The position numbers and the translations under genes are program-made. The notes beneath the pieces were generated by a model. The model worked only from the letters and a program-made list of their open reading frames with translations. It had not been told where the DNA came from and searched no databases. DNA of 63,213 nucleotides from Brachybacterium sp. YJGR34. Lineage in GTDB: Bacteria; Actinomycetota; Actinomycetes; Actinomycetales; Dermabacteraceae. Location of the stretch: assembly GCF_003347015.1 (NCBI RefSeq), contig NZ_PNFB01000024.1, positions 1 through 63,213 on the forward strand, given 5' to 3'. This document shows, in pieces, positions 17,327-26,098 of the stretch (positions are counted from its first letter, which is position 1; every line of letters starts with the position of its first letter).

Positions 17327-18604
17327 GTGGTCCTGCTGATCATGTTCGGCGCGCTGCTGATCCTGCTCGCGCTGCGCGTCCCGGTGTGGATCGCGCTGCT
17401 CATCCCCTCGATCGTCTACATCATCCTCGACGACACGGCGACGGCGGCACTGGCCGCTCAACAGACCGCCTCGGGCGTCTTCGACTTCGCGATCCTCGCG
17501 GTGCCGATGTTCATCCTGCTGGGCAACCTCGCCAACGTCTCGGGCGCCACCGACCGCCTGTTCAACGCCGCGACCAGCGCGATCGGACATGTCCGCGGCT
17601 CGCTGGGCTACGTCAACATCGCCACCAGCTTCGGCTTCTCCTGGATGAGCGGCGCGGCGATCTCCGATGCCGCGGCGATGGGCCGCATCCAGGTGCCGGC
17701 CATGAAGCAGCGCGGCTACCCCGAGGGCTTCGCGCTCGGCATCACCGGCGCCGCCTCGCTCATCGCCCCGATGATCCCCCCGTCGATCCCCGCGATCATC
17801 TACGCGGTCACCGCCGGGCTCTCGGTGAGCTCGCTGTTCATGGCGGGGATCGTCCCGGCTCTCGTGCTGGTGGCGGTGCTCTGCCTCATGGTGTGGGTCC
17901 AGACCCGGAAGCTCGACCACCTGCGGCTGGAGAAGCCGCCGATGCGCCGACGGATCACGGACGTGGCCAAGGCGCTCCCCGTCGCCGGCGCCGCGATCAT
18001 CATCCTCGGCGGGATCCTCTCCGGCATCGTCACGCCCACCGAGGCCTCGGCCCTCGGCGTCGCCTACGTCGCGATTCTCGCGCTGTGCTACCGCACCCTC
18101 ACCGGGAAGTCGCTGGGCCGGATCGCCGCCTCGACGGTGGAGACCACCGGCAGCGTGCTGATCATCGTCACCAGCGCCTCCCTGTTCGGATGGGTGCTCG
18201 CCCGGGAGCAGGCCCCGCAGGTGATGAGCGAGCTGATCCTGCAGATCACGGACCGCCCGCTGGTCTTCCTGCTGCTGGTGAACATCGTGCTGCTGGTCGT
18301 CGGCGCCGTGCTCGAGCCCACCGCCGCGATCCTCATCCTGGTGCCGGTCCTGGCGCCGATCGCCGACGTCCACGGGATCGACCCCACGCACTTCGCGGTG
18401 ATGATGATCTTCAACCTGATGATCGGACTGCTCACCCCGCCCGTGGGGCTGGTGCTGTTCGTGCTCTCCTCGGTGACGAAGGTGCCGGTGACCCGCGTGA
18501 TCCGGGGCGTGCTGCCCTTCTTCGGGCCGATGCTCGCAGTGCTGGCCCTGATCACCTTCGTGCCCGCCCTCAGCACCGCGCTGCCCCGACTGCTCGGCGG
18601 CTGA
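17327..18604 (+). CDS. dctM: TRAP transporter large permease DctM
   Basis: A 425-residue DctM-family permease with about 12 predicted helices. It shows FGALLILLALRVPVWIALLIPS at the N terminus, the conserved FSWMSGAAISDAAAMGRIQ segment, MIPPSIPAIIYAV, and VLEPTAAILILVPVLAPI in the second half. The GTG at 17327 follows GGAAGGG; an upstream in-frame ATG would add 14 residues that match nothing. It lies four bases after dctQ. Confidence 0.92.
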   Translation: MVLLIMFGALLILLALRVPVWIALLIPSIVYIILDDTATAALAAQQTASGVFDFAILAVPMFILLGNLANVSGATDRLFNAATSAIGHVRGSLGYVNIATSFGFSWMSGAAISDAAAMGRIQVPAMKQRGYPEGFALGITGAASLIAPMIPPSIPAIIYAVTAGLSVSSLFMAGIVPALVLVAVLCLMVWVQTRKLDHLRLEKPPMRRRITDVAKALPVAGAAIIILGGILSGIVTPTEASALGVAYVAILALCYRTLTGKSLGRIAASTVETTGSVLIIVTSASLFGWVLAREQAPQVMSELILQITDRPLVFLLLVNIVLLVVGAVLEPTAAILILVPVLAPIADVHGIDPTHFAVMMIFNLMIGLLTPPVGLVLFVLSSVTKVPVTRVIRGVLPFFGPMLAVLALITFVPALSTALPRLLGG

Positions 18605-18632
18605 CCGCCCCACCCCTCGAGGAAGGACCGCA

Positions 18633-19328
18633 GTGACCGCGTCGGATCCCCCGGAGAACGTCTACGAGGCCCTGCGCACCCGGATCGTCCAGCACGATCT
18701 CGAACCCGGGGCGCGGATCTCGATCCTCGAGGAGTCCTCGCGGCTCGGCGTCTCCCAGACCCCGGTGCGCGAGGCCCTGCACCGCCTCGAGGGCGACCGT
18801 CTGGTGGTCCGTGCGGCGCCCCGCGGGTACGAGGTCACCAGGCTCATCGATCACGACGCCCTGGTGGCACTGTTCGAGATGCGGCTGCTGCTGGAGCCCT
18901 GGGCCGCCCGCGAGGCCGCCACCGAGCGCCTCAGCAATCCCGCGCCCCGCCTGCGCGAGGAGCTCGAGGTCCTCGCCGCGCTCCACGGCAGCGAGCGGGC
19001 GGTGCAGGCGCGGCGGGCGCAGCACGACCGCCGCTTCCACCAGCACCTGATGGAGGCGGCGGGCAATCCCCTGCTGCCCACCACCTTCGAGCAGCTGCAC
19101 GCACACGTGCACGTCTTCCGGCTCCACCAGGTCGATGCCGAGGGGCTCACCACACAGGAGGAGCACACCGCGATCCTCGAGGCCGTCGCGGCCTGCGACC
19201 CGGAGGCCGCCGAGGCGGCGATGCGCGCGCACCTGATGGGGTCCTTCTCCCGGCTCTCGAGCAGCTTCGCGGCCGACGACGCCGCGGCGTCGTCCGTCCC
19301 ACGCGTCACGCGCGCCCGCCTGCGCTGA
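18633..19328 (+). CDS. GntR-family regulator with FCD domain
   Basis: A 231-residue regulator. The winged HTH covers about residues 6-70 (LEESSRLGVSQTPVREALHRLE) and is followed by an all-helical FCD domain with metal-ligand-type histidines (DRRFHQHLMEAAGN, THEQ-like EEHTAIL). The GTG at 18633 follows GAAGGACC. It is the last gene of the TRAP operon, so it probably controls uptake in response to an intermediate. Its recognition helix differs from those of the two paralogues at 30696 and 41435, so it is expected to use a different operator. Confidence 0.9.
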   Translation: MTASDPPENVYEALRTRIVQHDLEPGARISILEESSRLGVSQTPVREALHRLEGDRLVVRAAPRGYEVTRLIDHDALVALFEMRLLLEPWAAREAATERLSNPAPRLREELEVLAALHGSERAVQARRAQHDRRFHQHLMEAAGNPLLPTTFEQLHAHVHVFRLHQVDAEGLTTQEEHTAILEAVAACDPEAAEAAMRAHLMGSFSRLSSSFAADDAAASSVPRVTRARLR

Positions 19329-19424
19329 GCGGCCGCCGCGCGCTGCCGCGACGGGGCGGCGGGGCGCGGTCAGGCTGCGCCTGCTGGCTGACCTCCTACC
19401 GTTCGCAAGCTCACAGCACGTCGA

Positions 19425-20219
19425 TCACCCGACGCGCAGGCCGCCGTTGAGGTTGTAGGTGGCGCCGGTGGTGAAACCGCCGTACGGGCCGACGAGGAAG
19501 GCGACCAGCTCGCCGAGCTCCTGGACCGTGCCGAGCCGCCCCACCGGGGTGCGGGCGACGAACTCCTCGCGCCGCTCCCCCTCGAGGCGCCCGCCCATGA
19601 TGTCGGTGTCGATATTGGCCGGGGCGATCGCGGCGGTGGTGACGCCGGTGCCGGCGACCTCCTTGGCCAGGCCCCGGATCAGGCCCTCGACCCCGGCCTT
19701 GGACGCGGCGTAGGCGGAGGTCGAGAAGTTCCCGCCGCCGTCCTGCGCGGCGGTCGAGCTCATCGCCACGATCCGGCCCAGACCCTGCTCGAGCATCCCC
19801 GGCAGCACGCGCTGGGCGAGGTGGAAGGTGCCCAGGGTGTTGATCGAGAGCGTCCGCAGGAAGCTCTCCCCGGTCAGCTCCAGGAACGGGGTGGGATCGG
19901 CGATGCCCGCGCAGCACACCAGGGCGCCCACGGCGGGCAGCTGCGGGTCCTCCTCGAGCCCGCTGATCGCGGCATCGACCGAGGCGGCGTCGGCCACGTC
20001 GACCCTCGCGGTGAGGACCTGCGGGGCGCCGGCGGCGCGCGCCTGCTCGGCGGCCTCCTCGAGCCCCTCGGCGTCGAGGTCCAGCAGGGCGAGCGGGCGA
20101 CCCTCGGCGGCCAGGCGCAGGGCCACCCCGCGCCCCAGGCCGCGGGGCGAGGCGGCGCCGGTGACGACGGCGGTGAGCGCGGCGATGCGGGCCTCGTCGG
20201 CCGCGGAGCGTTCGGTCAT
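19425..20219 (-). CDS. SDR-family oxidoreductase
   Basis: A 264-residue short-chain dehydrogenase with the catalytic SSTAAQDGGG-x-YAASK arrangement. Its cofactor loop reads TGAASPRGLGRG, two residues longer than the classical TGxxxGxG. The same expansion is present in the SDRs at 22584 and 48996, which share the following GGG-F-S/T-x-YxAAK pattern. The ATG at 20219 overlaps the stop of the hydroxyacid dehydrogenase gene by 4 bp. It is the last gene of the 25945-to-19425 minus-strand operon. It probably interconverts a hydroxyl and ketone on a sugar acid; the substrate is unknown. Confidence 0.87.
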   Translation of the reverse strand: MTERSAADEARIAALTAVVTGAASPRGLGRGVALRLAAEGRPLALLDLDAEGLEEAAEQARAAGAPQVLTARVDVADAASVDAAISGLEEDPQLPAVGALVCCAGIADPTPFLELTGESFLRTLSINTLGTFHLAQRVLPGMLEQGLGRIVAMSSTAAQDGGGNFSTSAYAASKAGVEGLIRGLAKEVAGTGVTTAAIAPANIDTDIMGGRLEGERREEFVARTPVGRLGTVQELGELVAFLVGPYGGFTTGATYNLNGGLRVG

Positions 20220-21223
20220 GACGTCTCCCCGGCCCCGCCCGGGGTGTTCACGATGTTGCGCGGTCGCTGCCCGCTCGCCATCGCGATCACCTCCCCGAGC
20301 ACCTCGGCCCCGGTGGCGCGGGCGAAGTCCGCGGTCCAGCACAGGGAGTGCGGGGTCAGGATCACGTTCTCCAGCTCGATCAGGGGGCTGTGGGCGGGCA
20401 GCGGCTCCACCTCGAACACGTCCAGGCCGGCGCCGGCGAGCGTTCCCTCCTGGAGCGCTGTGACCAGGGCTGGCTCGTCGACCACGGCGCCGCGGGCGAT
20501 GTTGATGAGGAAGGCGGTGTCCTTCATCATCGCGAGCTCACGGGCGCCGATGAGGTGGCGGGTGCCCTGGTTCGCGGCGACGGTGACGATGAGGTAGTCG
20601 CTGCGCGCGATCACCTCGTCGAAGGGGAGCTGCTCGATGCCCGCCTCGGCGCAGAACTCGGGCCGAGGCGAGCGGTTCCACGCGATGACCTCGAGGTCCA
20701 GAGCGCGCAGCTGGCGCACGGTCTCGCGGCCGATCCCGCCCAGCCCGATCATCCCGACGGTCGCGGAGTCCAGGCCGGGCCCGCGGTACTGCGCCTTGCG
20801 GCCCCAGTCCGCCTCCCGCACCAGGCGATCCTTCGGCAGCAGGGAGTGGGCCAGGGCGAAGAGGAAGGTCAGCGCGGTGTGCGCCATCGGGACCCGCAGC
20901 CCGGTGGGGGCGTTGGTGACGGTGATCCCGCGCTCATCGCAGGCGTCGAGGTCCACGGAGTCGAAGCCGGCGCCGAAGCGGGCCACGTGCCGCAGCGTCG
21001 TGACCCCCTCGAGCTGCTCACGGCCCAGGCGGGCTCCGCTGAGCAGCAGCACCGCGTCGAAGCCCTCGAGCTCGCCGGGGCGCAGCACCCCGTCCTCGGT
21101 GCCCACGCGGGACCAGGCGATGCCGTGCTCGGCGAGGGTGCGCAGGCCGATGTCGCCGTAGATGGTCGAGCCGTCGTCCTCGGAGTAGTCGGCGGTGACG
21201 GCGAGGGTCCAGGAGGCGCTCAT
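20216..21223 (-). CDS. D-isomer-specific 2-hydroxyacid dehydrogenase
   Basis: A 335-residue member of the glyoxylate/hydroxypyruvate reductase group. The nucleotide domain has GLGGIGRETVRQL and then AWNRSP, where an Asn-Arg pair suggests NADPH preference. Catalytic residues are in NIARGAVVDEPAL (Arg), the DVFEVEPLP segment (Glu) and TPHSLCWTAD (His). It should reduce a 2-keto acid such as hydroxypyruvate or a keto sugar acid. It overlaps both neighbours by 4 bp (20216-20219 and 21220-21223), so three oxidoreductases are made together. Confidence 0.9.
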   Translation of the reverse strand: MSASWTLAVTADYSEDDGSTIYGDIGLRTLAEHGIAWSRVGTEDGVLRPGELEGFDAVLLLSGARLGREQLEGVTTLRHVARFGAGFDSVDLDACDERGITVTNAPTGLRVPMAHTALTFLFALAHSLLPKDRLVREADWGRKAQYRGPGLDSATVGMIGLGGIGRETVRQLRALDLEVIAWNRSPRPEFCAEAGIEQLPFDEVIARSDYLIVTVAANQGTRHLIGARELAMMKDTAFLINIARGAVVDEPALVTALQEGTLAGAGLDVFEVEPLPAHSPLIELENVILTPHSLCWTADFARATGAEVLGEVIAMASGQRPRNIVNTPGGAGETS

Positions 21224-22509
21224 CGGGCGGTCCCCTCGTGCATCGACAGGTGGGCGGGCTCGGGTTCGCGGTGCATGCCGGCGCCGTGCCAGGCCTCGGG
21301 GTACTGCACCACGCTGCGATCCAGGGCGTCGATGCTGGTGGCGCCCAGCTGTCCCATGGCCAGCTCGAGCTCGCCGTCGAGGATGTCCAGCACGTGCGTC
21401 ACGCCCCGCTCCCCGTAGGCGGCGTTGCCGTAGCCCCAGGCCCGGCCGATCGAGACGAGGTCGGCGCCGACGGCGAGCGCCTTGGCGATGTCGTCACCGG
21501 TGCGGATGCCGGAGTCGAAGACGACCGTCATCTCCTCCCCCACCGCGTCGACGATCTCGGGCAGGGCGCTGATGGTGCTGGGCGAGGAGTCCAGCTGGCG
21601 GCCTCCGTGGTTGGAGACGTAGATGCCCTGCGCGCCGGCGGCGCGGGCACGCCGCGCGTCCTCCGGGGTGAGGATGCCCTTGATGTACACCGGACCGTCC
21701 CACTGCCGCCTCACCTCGCGGATGTCCTCCCAGGTGAGCGAGAGGTTCGCGAGGTACTTCGCGACGAACTCCTGATGCGAGACGGCGTTGTCGCCCTGGA
21801 TCTGGTCCTTGAGATTGCGGAACCCGATCGCCGGGGGCCTCATGATCGCGCGGGTCCAGTCCAGGTGCCGGATGGCCTGGACCGCGTTGCGCGGGGTGAT
21901 CTTCGGGGGGATGGACATGCCGTTGCGGTGATCGCGGTACCGCTTCCCGTTCAGGGGGACGTCCACGGTCACCACCAGCACCTCGGCGCCGATGGCCCGT
22001 GCCCGGGCGATGAGGTCCGCGACGATGGTCTGGCTCTTGTACATGTACAGCTGGTACCAGATCGGCCCGGTGGCCTGCTCGGCGAGCTCCTCCATCGCCC
22101 AGTTCGAGGCGGTGGAGATGGTGAAGGGGATGTTCGCCCGCCCCGCGGCGCGCACCGCGCCCATCTCCCCCTCGCCGCCGATCATGCGCTGCAGACCCAG
22201 CGGTCCCATGATGTAGGGGCGCTCGAGCTCCATGCCGTCCACGGTGGTGGAGGTGTCGATCCGGGAGATGTCCGTCATCCAGCGGGGCCGGAAGGTCACC
22301 TCGGCCAGGTCGCGGACGTTCGCGTCGGCGGTGAGCTCGTGGTTGGAGGCCCCGTCGATGATGTCGAAGGCCATGGTGGGCAGGCGCTTCCGCGCGAGCT
22401 GCCGCACGTCCTCGATGGAGGGGGCGGCGTCGAGGGGATCCAGGCGGAAGCCGCCGGCCGCGAGCATCCTCGCGAATTCGAGGGCGCCGGAGAGAGGGGA
22501 GTCGGGCAC
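21220..22509 (-). CDS. FMN-dependent alpha-hydroxyacid oxidase/dehydrogenase (LldD/lactate monooxygenase type)
   Basis: A 429-residue (S)-2-hydroxyacid dehydrogenase/oxidase of the FMN TIM-barrel family. Visible features are MAFDIIDGASNHELT near the N terminus, the active-site tyrosine region WYQLYMYKS, the catalytic His/Arg motif VSNHGGRQLDSSPST, and the FMN-phosphate region FDSGIRTGDDIAKAL. The whole length is close to lactate 2-monooxygenase and mandelate dehydrogenase. It lies between an SDR and a D-2-hydroxyacid dehydrogenase, so the operon contains enzymes for both 2-hydroxy configurations. A sugar-acid substrate is inferred from the GntP permease upstream. Confidence 0.9.
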   Translation of the reverse strand: MPDSPLSGALEFARMLAAGGFRLDPLDAAPSIEDVRQLARKRLPTMAFDIIDGASNHELTADANVRDLAEVTFRPRWMTDISRIDTSTTVDGMELERPYIMGPLGLQRMIGGEGEMGAVRAAGRANIPFTISTASNWAMEELAEQATGPIWYQLYMYKSQTIVADLIARARAIGAEVLVVTVDVPLNGKRYRDHRNGMSIPPKITPRNAVQAIRHLDWTRAIMRPPAIGFRNLKDQIQGDNAVSHQEFVAKYLANLSLTWEDIREVRRQWDGPVYIKGILTPEDARRARAAGAQGIYVSNHGGRQLDSSPSTISALPEIVDAVGEEMTVVFDSGIRTGDDIAKALAVGADLVSIGRAWGYGNAAYGERGVTHVLDILDGELELAMGQLGATSIDALDRSVVQYPEAWHGAGMHREPEPAHLSMHEGTAR

Positions 22510-22583
22510 AGGTGCTCCTTCGTGATCGGATCGGGGCGCGGCGGCGGCAGGGCCCCGGGGCGGCGCCCCGGGGCCGGTCGGGC

Positions 22584-23387
22584 TCAGTGCATGTGCTTGC
22601 CGCCGTCGACGCTGATCGAGGTGCCGTTGACGTAGCTGGAGTCCTCGCTGACCAGGAAGTTGATCAGGCCGGCGACCTCCTCGGGCTGGCCCACGCGCTG
22701 CAGCGGGATGTTCGCGCTCATGCCCTCCTTGCGGTCGTCGGTGAGGGTGCCGCCCATGATGTCGGTGTCGATCGGGCCGGGCAGGATGACATTGGCGGTG
22801 ATGCCGTGCGTCCCGAGCTCGCGGGCGGTGCCGCGGGTGAGCCCCTGCACCGCCGCCTTCGCCGCCGCGTAGCCGGTCTTGGAGAAGGTGCCGCCGCCGT
22901 CGAGAGCGGTGATCGACGAGGTGTTGACGATGCGCCCGCCGGCGCCGCCGTCGATCATCCGACGGGCCGCGGCCTGCGTCATCAGCAGGGTGCCCTTGCC
23001 GTTGACGTCCATGACCCGGTCCCAGATCTCGGAGGTGATCTCGAAGATCGAGTGGGGGCTGGGGATGCCGGCGAGGTTCACCAGGGCGATGACCGGGGGC
23101 ATCTCGGCGTCGATCCGCGCGAAGGCGGCGTCGACGGCGGCCTGGTCGGAGATGTCGACGCCGACGCCGATCACCTTCTGGCCGCTGTCGGCGGGCAGCT
23201 CGGCGGTGACCTCGGCCGCGAAGGCCTCGGCGGCGGCGCCGTCGATGTCGGCCGCAGCCACGCTCCAGCCCTCGGCCAGGAGCTTGCGGGCGACGCGCCG
23301 GCCGATGCCGCGCTCGGCGCCGGCGCCGGTGACGACGGCGGTCCGCTGGGCGGGGAAGGGCTGGATGGTGCGGATCTCGAGGGACAT
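22584..23387 (-). CDS. SDR-family oxidoreductase, expanded cofactor loop
   Basis: A 267-residue SDR. The cofactor motif TGAGAERGIGRR is two residues longer than usual. NLAGIPSPHSIFE replaces the classical NNAG, and the catalytic site is NTSSITALDGGG followed by YAAAK. The C terminus is YVNGTSISVDGGKHMH. It is very similar in plan to the SDR at 48996 (both have AGIPSP, an SS-x(3,4)-GGG-F-SK-T segment and a PG-x(2)-DT ending). The ATG at 23387 is near GGAGAGC. It lies between gntP and the FMN hydroxyacid oxidase. Substrate unknown, probably a polyol or sugar acid of the operon. Confidence 0.87.
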   Translation of the reverse strand: MSLEIRTIQPFPAQRTAVVTGAGAERGIGRRVARKLLAEGWSVAAADIDGAAAEAFAAEVTAELPADSGQKVIGVGVDISDQAAVDAAFARIDAEMPPVIALVNLAGIPSPHSIFEITSEIWDRVMDVNGKGTLLMTQAAARRMIDGGAGGRIVNTSSITALDGGGTFSKTGYAAAKAAVQGLTRGTARELGTHGITANVILPGPIDTDIMGGTLTDDRKEGMSANIPLQRVGQPEEVAGLINFLVSEDSSYVNGTSISVDGGKHMH

Positions 23388-23446
23388 GATGCTCTCCGTT
23401 CGATAGGGGTCAGCAGGGGTGCGGGGCCGCGGGTGCGGTCCGCTGC

Positions 23447-24976
23447 TCAGCCGCTCGCCCCGAGCACGAGGCTCAGGACAAACAGCATCGGGATGGATGC
23501 GGCCCACATGACGGTGGTCATCCCGGAGTGGGCCTTGAGGGCCGCCGTTCCCTCGAGACCGAGGAAGCGGGTGACCACCCAGAAGTAGGAGTCGTTGAAG
23601 TAGCTGCAGACCATCGCACCGGAAACGCAGGCCATCACGGCGACCAGCGGGTCCAGACCGATGGTCGCCATCACGGGCGCCGTGACCGAAGCGGCGGTGA
23701 TCATCGAGACCGTGCCCGAGCCCTGGGCGATGCGCACGATCGAAGCGATGAGGAAGGGCAGCAGGAAGGACGGCAGGGGCAGGGCGCCGATGGTCTCGGC
23801 GAGGGCGTCGCCGATCCCGGTGTCGCGCAGCACCTGGCCCAGCCCACCGCCGGCGCCGGTGATCAGCAGGATCAGGCCGGCGTCCGCCGCCGCGTCGGCC
23901 AGCCAGCGATGGCTGGTCTTCCGCGGCGTCCAGCGCGGGAGCAGCAGATAGACCGCGAGCACCAGACCGATCAGCAGGGCGATCACCGGGTCGCCGAGGA
24001 ACACGAACGGGCCCGCCCAGGTGGAGGGCACGTAGTCCGCGGGGAGGGCGGTGCCCTGGGCGTCCATGTCGAGCGCGGAGACGACCGTGTTCATCACGAT
24101 CAGCACGATCGGGACCACCAGCGGCAGCAGGCCCAGCACGGGTCCCACCCGATGCGGCGCGGCTCCCTCCGGGCGCTCCCCCAGCTCGGGGCTCTCCTGC
24201 GTGAGGCTCTCCAGGTCGACGGAGTCGGAGCCGGCCTGGGCGTCGGCACCGGCGGAGCCGCCGGCGCCTGTGCGCCCTCCGCCGTCGGCGGCCACGGCCG
24301 CCGGGGAGCGGTCGGCCCGCACATCGCCGTAGACGGCCTCCTGGACCTCGGCGCCGATGAGCGGCTCCACCCGGGGACCGATCCACTTCGCGTAGAGCGT
24401 GACCACCGGGATCATGAGGACCGTGAAGACCAGCCCGACCATGATCACCGAGCCCACGCTCGCCCCGAGGATGCCGGCCACGCCGAGCGGTCCCGGTGTG
24501 GGCGGCACGAAGTGGTGCGTGATGACCATGCCGCCGGCGAGGGCGATGCCCAGGGTCGCGTAGCCGTACCGCTTCACGCGGGCGATGGCGCGGGCCAGCG
24601 GGTTCATGATCACGTAGCCCGAGTCGCAGAAGACCGGGACCGAGATCAGCGCGCCGATGCTGGTCATGGCCCAGGGCTCCCGCCCCTTGCCGAACAGGCG
24701 GAGGAAGGCCACGGCGATGGACCGGGCGGCACCGGAGACCTCGAGGATCTTGCCGATGGCCACGCCCAGTCCGATGACGATGCCGATCGAGGCCAGGGTG
24801 TTGCCGAAACCGGTCTTGATGGATCCGACGATGCCGGGCAGCGACTGCCCGGCGATCAGTCCGATCACCACCGAGGCGATGAGCAGGCCGGAGAACGCGT
24901 CCAGGCGCGTCCTCAGGACGATGACGATGATCAGCGCGATGCCGACCACGAGGGCGACGAGCAGTGTCGGATCCAT
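23447..24976 (-). CDS. GntP-family gluconate:H+ symporter
   Basis: A 509-residue permease of the gluconate transporter family with about 12-14 predicted helices. Family features include LGVAIGKILEVSGAARSIA, the CDSGYVIMNPLARAIA segment, THHFVPPTPGPLGVAGILG, ITGAGGGLGQVL and QGSGTVSMITAASV. A Gly/Ala/Asp-rich cytoplasmic loop of about 65 residues interrupts the middle; the second GntP at 34714 has a similar unrelated loop. It probably imports an aldonic or other hydroxy acid. It is the second gene of the minus-strand operon that begins at 25945 under an ATCCTATAGGAT operator. Confidence 0.92.
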   Translation of the reverse strand: MDPTLLVALVVGIALIIVIVLRTRLDAFSGLLIASVVIGLIAGQSLPGIVGSIKTGFGNTLASIGIVIGLGVAIGKILEVSGAARSIAVAFLRLFGKGREPWAMTSIGALISVPVFCDSGYVIMNPLARAIARVKRYGYATLGIALAGGMVITHHFVPPTPGPLGVAGILGASVGSVIMVGLVFTVLMIPVVTLYAKWIGPRVEPLIGAEVQEAVYGDVRADRSPAAVAADGGGRTGAGGSAGADAQAGSDSVDLESLTQESPELGERPEGAAPHRVGPVLGLLPLVVPIVLIVMNTVVSALDMDAQGTALPADYVPSTWAGPFVFLGDPVIALLIGLVLAVYLLLPRWTPRKTSHRWLADAAADAGLILLITGAGGGLGQVLRDTGIGDALAETIGALPLPSFLLPFLIASIVRIAQGSGTVSMITAASVTAPVMATIGLDPLVAVMACVSGAMVCSYFNDSYFWVVTRFLGLEGTAALKAHSGMTTVMWAASIPMLFVLSLVLGASG

Positions 24977-25024
24977 CAGAACTCCTTCGTTCTTCGGGAC
25001 GGGGCGGGGCGCGACCCCGCGCGC

Positions 25025-25945
25025 TCAGGCGAGCGCGGAGGTCAGCACCTGCCGGACGTACTGGACGTTCTCGGCGATGACGCCGAGGGAATCGGAGCCG
25101 TAGTGCTCGCAGCAGAAGGGTCCGCTGTAGCCCAGCTCCAGGGCGCGCTCGATCACCTGGCGGTAGTTGATGTACCCGGTCTTCAGGGGCATCGGGGCGG
25201 TGGCGTACGCGCCGGTGGCGGGATCATAGTCGCGCGTGTAGTTCTTGATGTGCCAGAAGTTCGCGTGCGGCAGGACCTTCTCGAACATCTCCGGCCACGG
25301 CTCGACCTCGCGGTGCAGACGCACGAGGTTGCCGAGGTCCGGGTTCAGGCCCACGGCCTGGTGGTCGACGTCCTGGACGAAGGACACGGCCTCATCCGCG
25401 GTGCCCACGTAGGTGTCCTCGTACATCTCGAGGCTGAGCTGGATGCCCTGCGCCGCCGCGGCGTCGCCGAGGAGGCGCACGCGCTCGATCGCGAGGTCGC
25501 GCAGCGCCGGGTCGTCGTGGTGGCCGTCCTCGAGCCAGAACCAGATGGCCTTGGCCTGCTTCTCGGTGATGGCCTGCATGAAGCCGGTGTTCACCACGCC
25601 CACGCCGAAGCTCGGGGCGAGCTCGATGAAGCGCAGCGCATCGGCGAGGTTCTCCTCGCCGTGCTCGACGTCGACCACCGAGTTGCGGGTCATGGAGATC
25701 GAGGAGAGCGACATGCCCTCGCCGTCCAGCACCCGGCGGAACTCCTCGACCCGCTCGTCGCTGAGCTTGGCGAGCGGCAGCCAGGCGTCGGTGGGATCGA
25801 TCTGGTCGACGCCGAGGGCCTTGACCTTGCGCAGCTGCGACGCCCAGACGGAGGAGGAGGCCTCCAGCGTGGGGGTGCCGTCCGAGGTCCGATTGCCAAA
25901 CGACAGCATGTTCGCCCCGATGGGCCAGTTCTCCGCCGTGAACAT
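25025..25945 (-). CDS. Xylose isomerase-like TIM-barrel sugar isomerase/epimerase
   Basis: A 306-residue AP-endonuclease-2/xylose-isomerase-like TIM barrel. Candidate metal ligands are Glu in LSLEMYEDT, Asp in VGLNPDLGN, His in NFWHIKNYT and Glu in FCCEHYGSDS. The family contains epimerases, isomerases and dehydratases for sugars and inositols; I cannot choose the reaction. It is the first gene of the operon containing gntP, two SDRs and two hydroxyacid dehydrogenases. A perfect 14-bp operator palindrome lies 34 bp upstream. Confidence 0.85.
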   Translation of the reverse strand: MFTAENWPIGANMLSFGNRTSDGTPTLEASSSVWASQLRKVKALGVDQIDPTDAWLPLAKLSDERVEEFRRVLDGEGMSLSSISMTRNSVVDVEHGEENLADALRFIELAPSFGVGVVNTGFMQAITEKQAKAIWFWLEDGHHDDPALRDLAIERVRLLGDAAAAQGIQLSLEMYEDTYVGTADEAVSFVQDVDHQAVGLNPDLGNLVRLHREVEPWPEMFEKVLPHANFWHIKNYTRDYDPATGAYATAPMPLKTGYINYRQVIERALELGYSGPFCCEHYGSDSLGVIAENVQYVRQVLTSALA

Positions 25946-25978
25946 CTCTGTCCTTCCGTAGGGGTCCGTCCGTACCTC

Positions 25979-25992
25979 GATCCTATAGGATC
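25979..25992. promoter_or_regulatory. Perfect operator GATCCTATAGGATC
   Basis: A perfect 14-bp palindrome and the best copy of the ATCCTATAGGAT family. It begins 34 bp upstream of the ATG of the isomerase at 25945, where a bound repressor would block transcription. The flanking sequence is GC-rich, so the AT-rich core stands out. Confidence 0.78.
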
Positions 25993-26098
25993 AATCGGCC
26001 GTCTGGGAAGCCATCGCCGCGGGGCGTCCGATGGGGGCGGCGGCGGCGAAGGTGCACCGGCACCCCCGCCACCGCCGAGAGCGGTCACGACGGAGACG

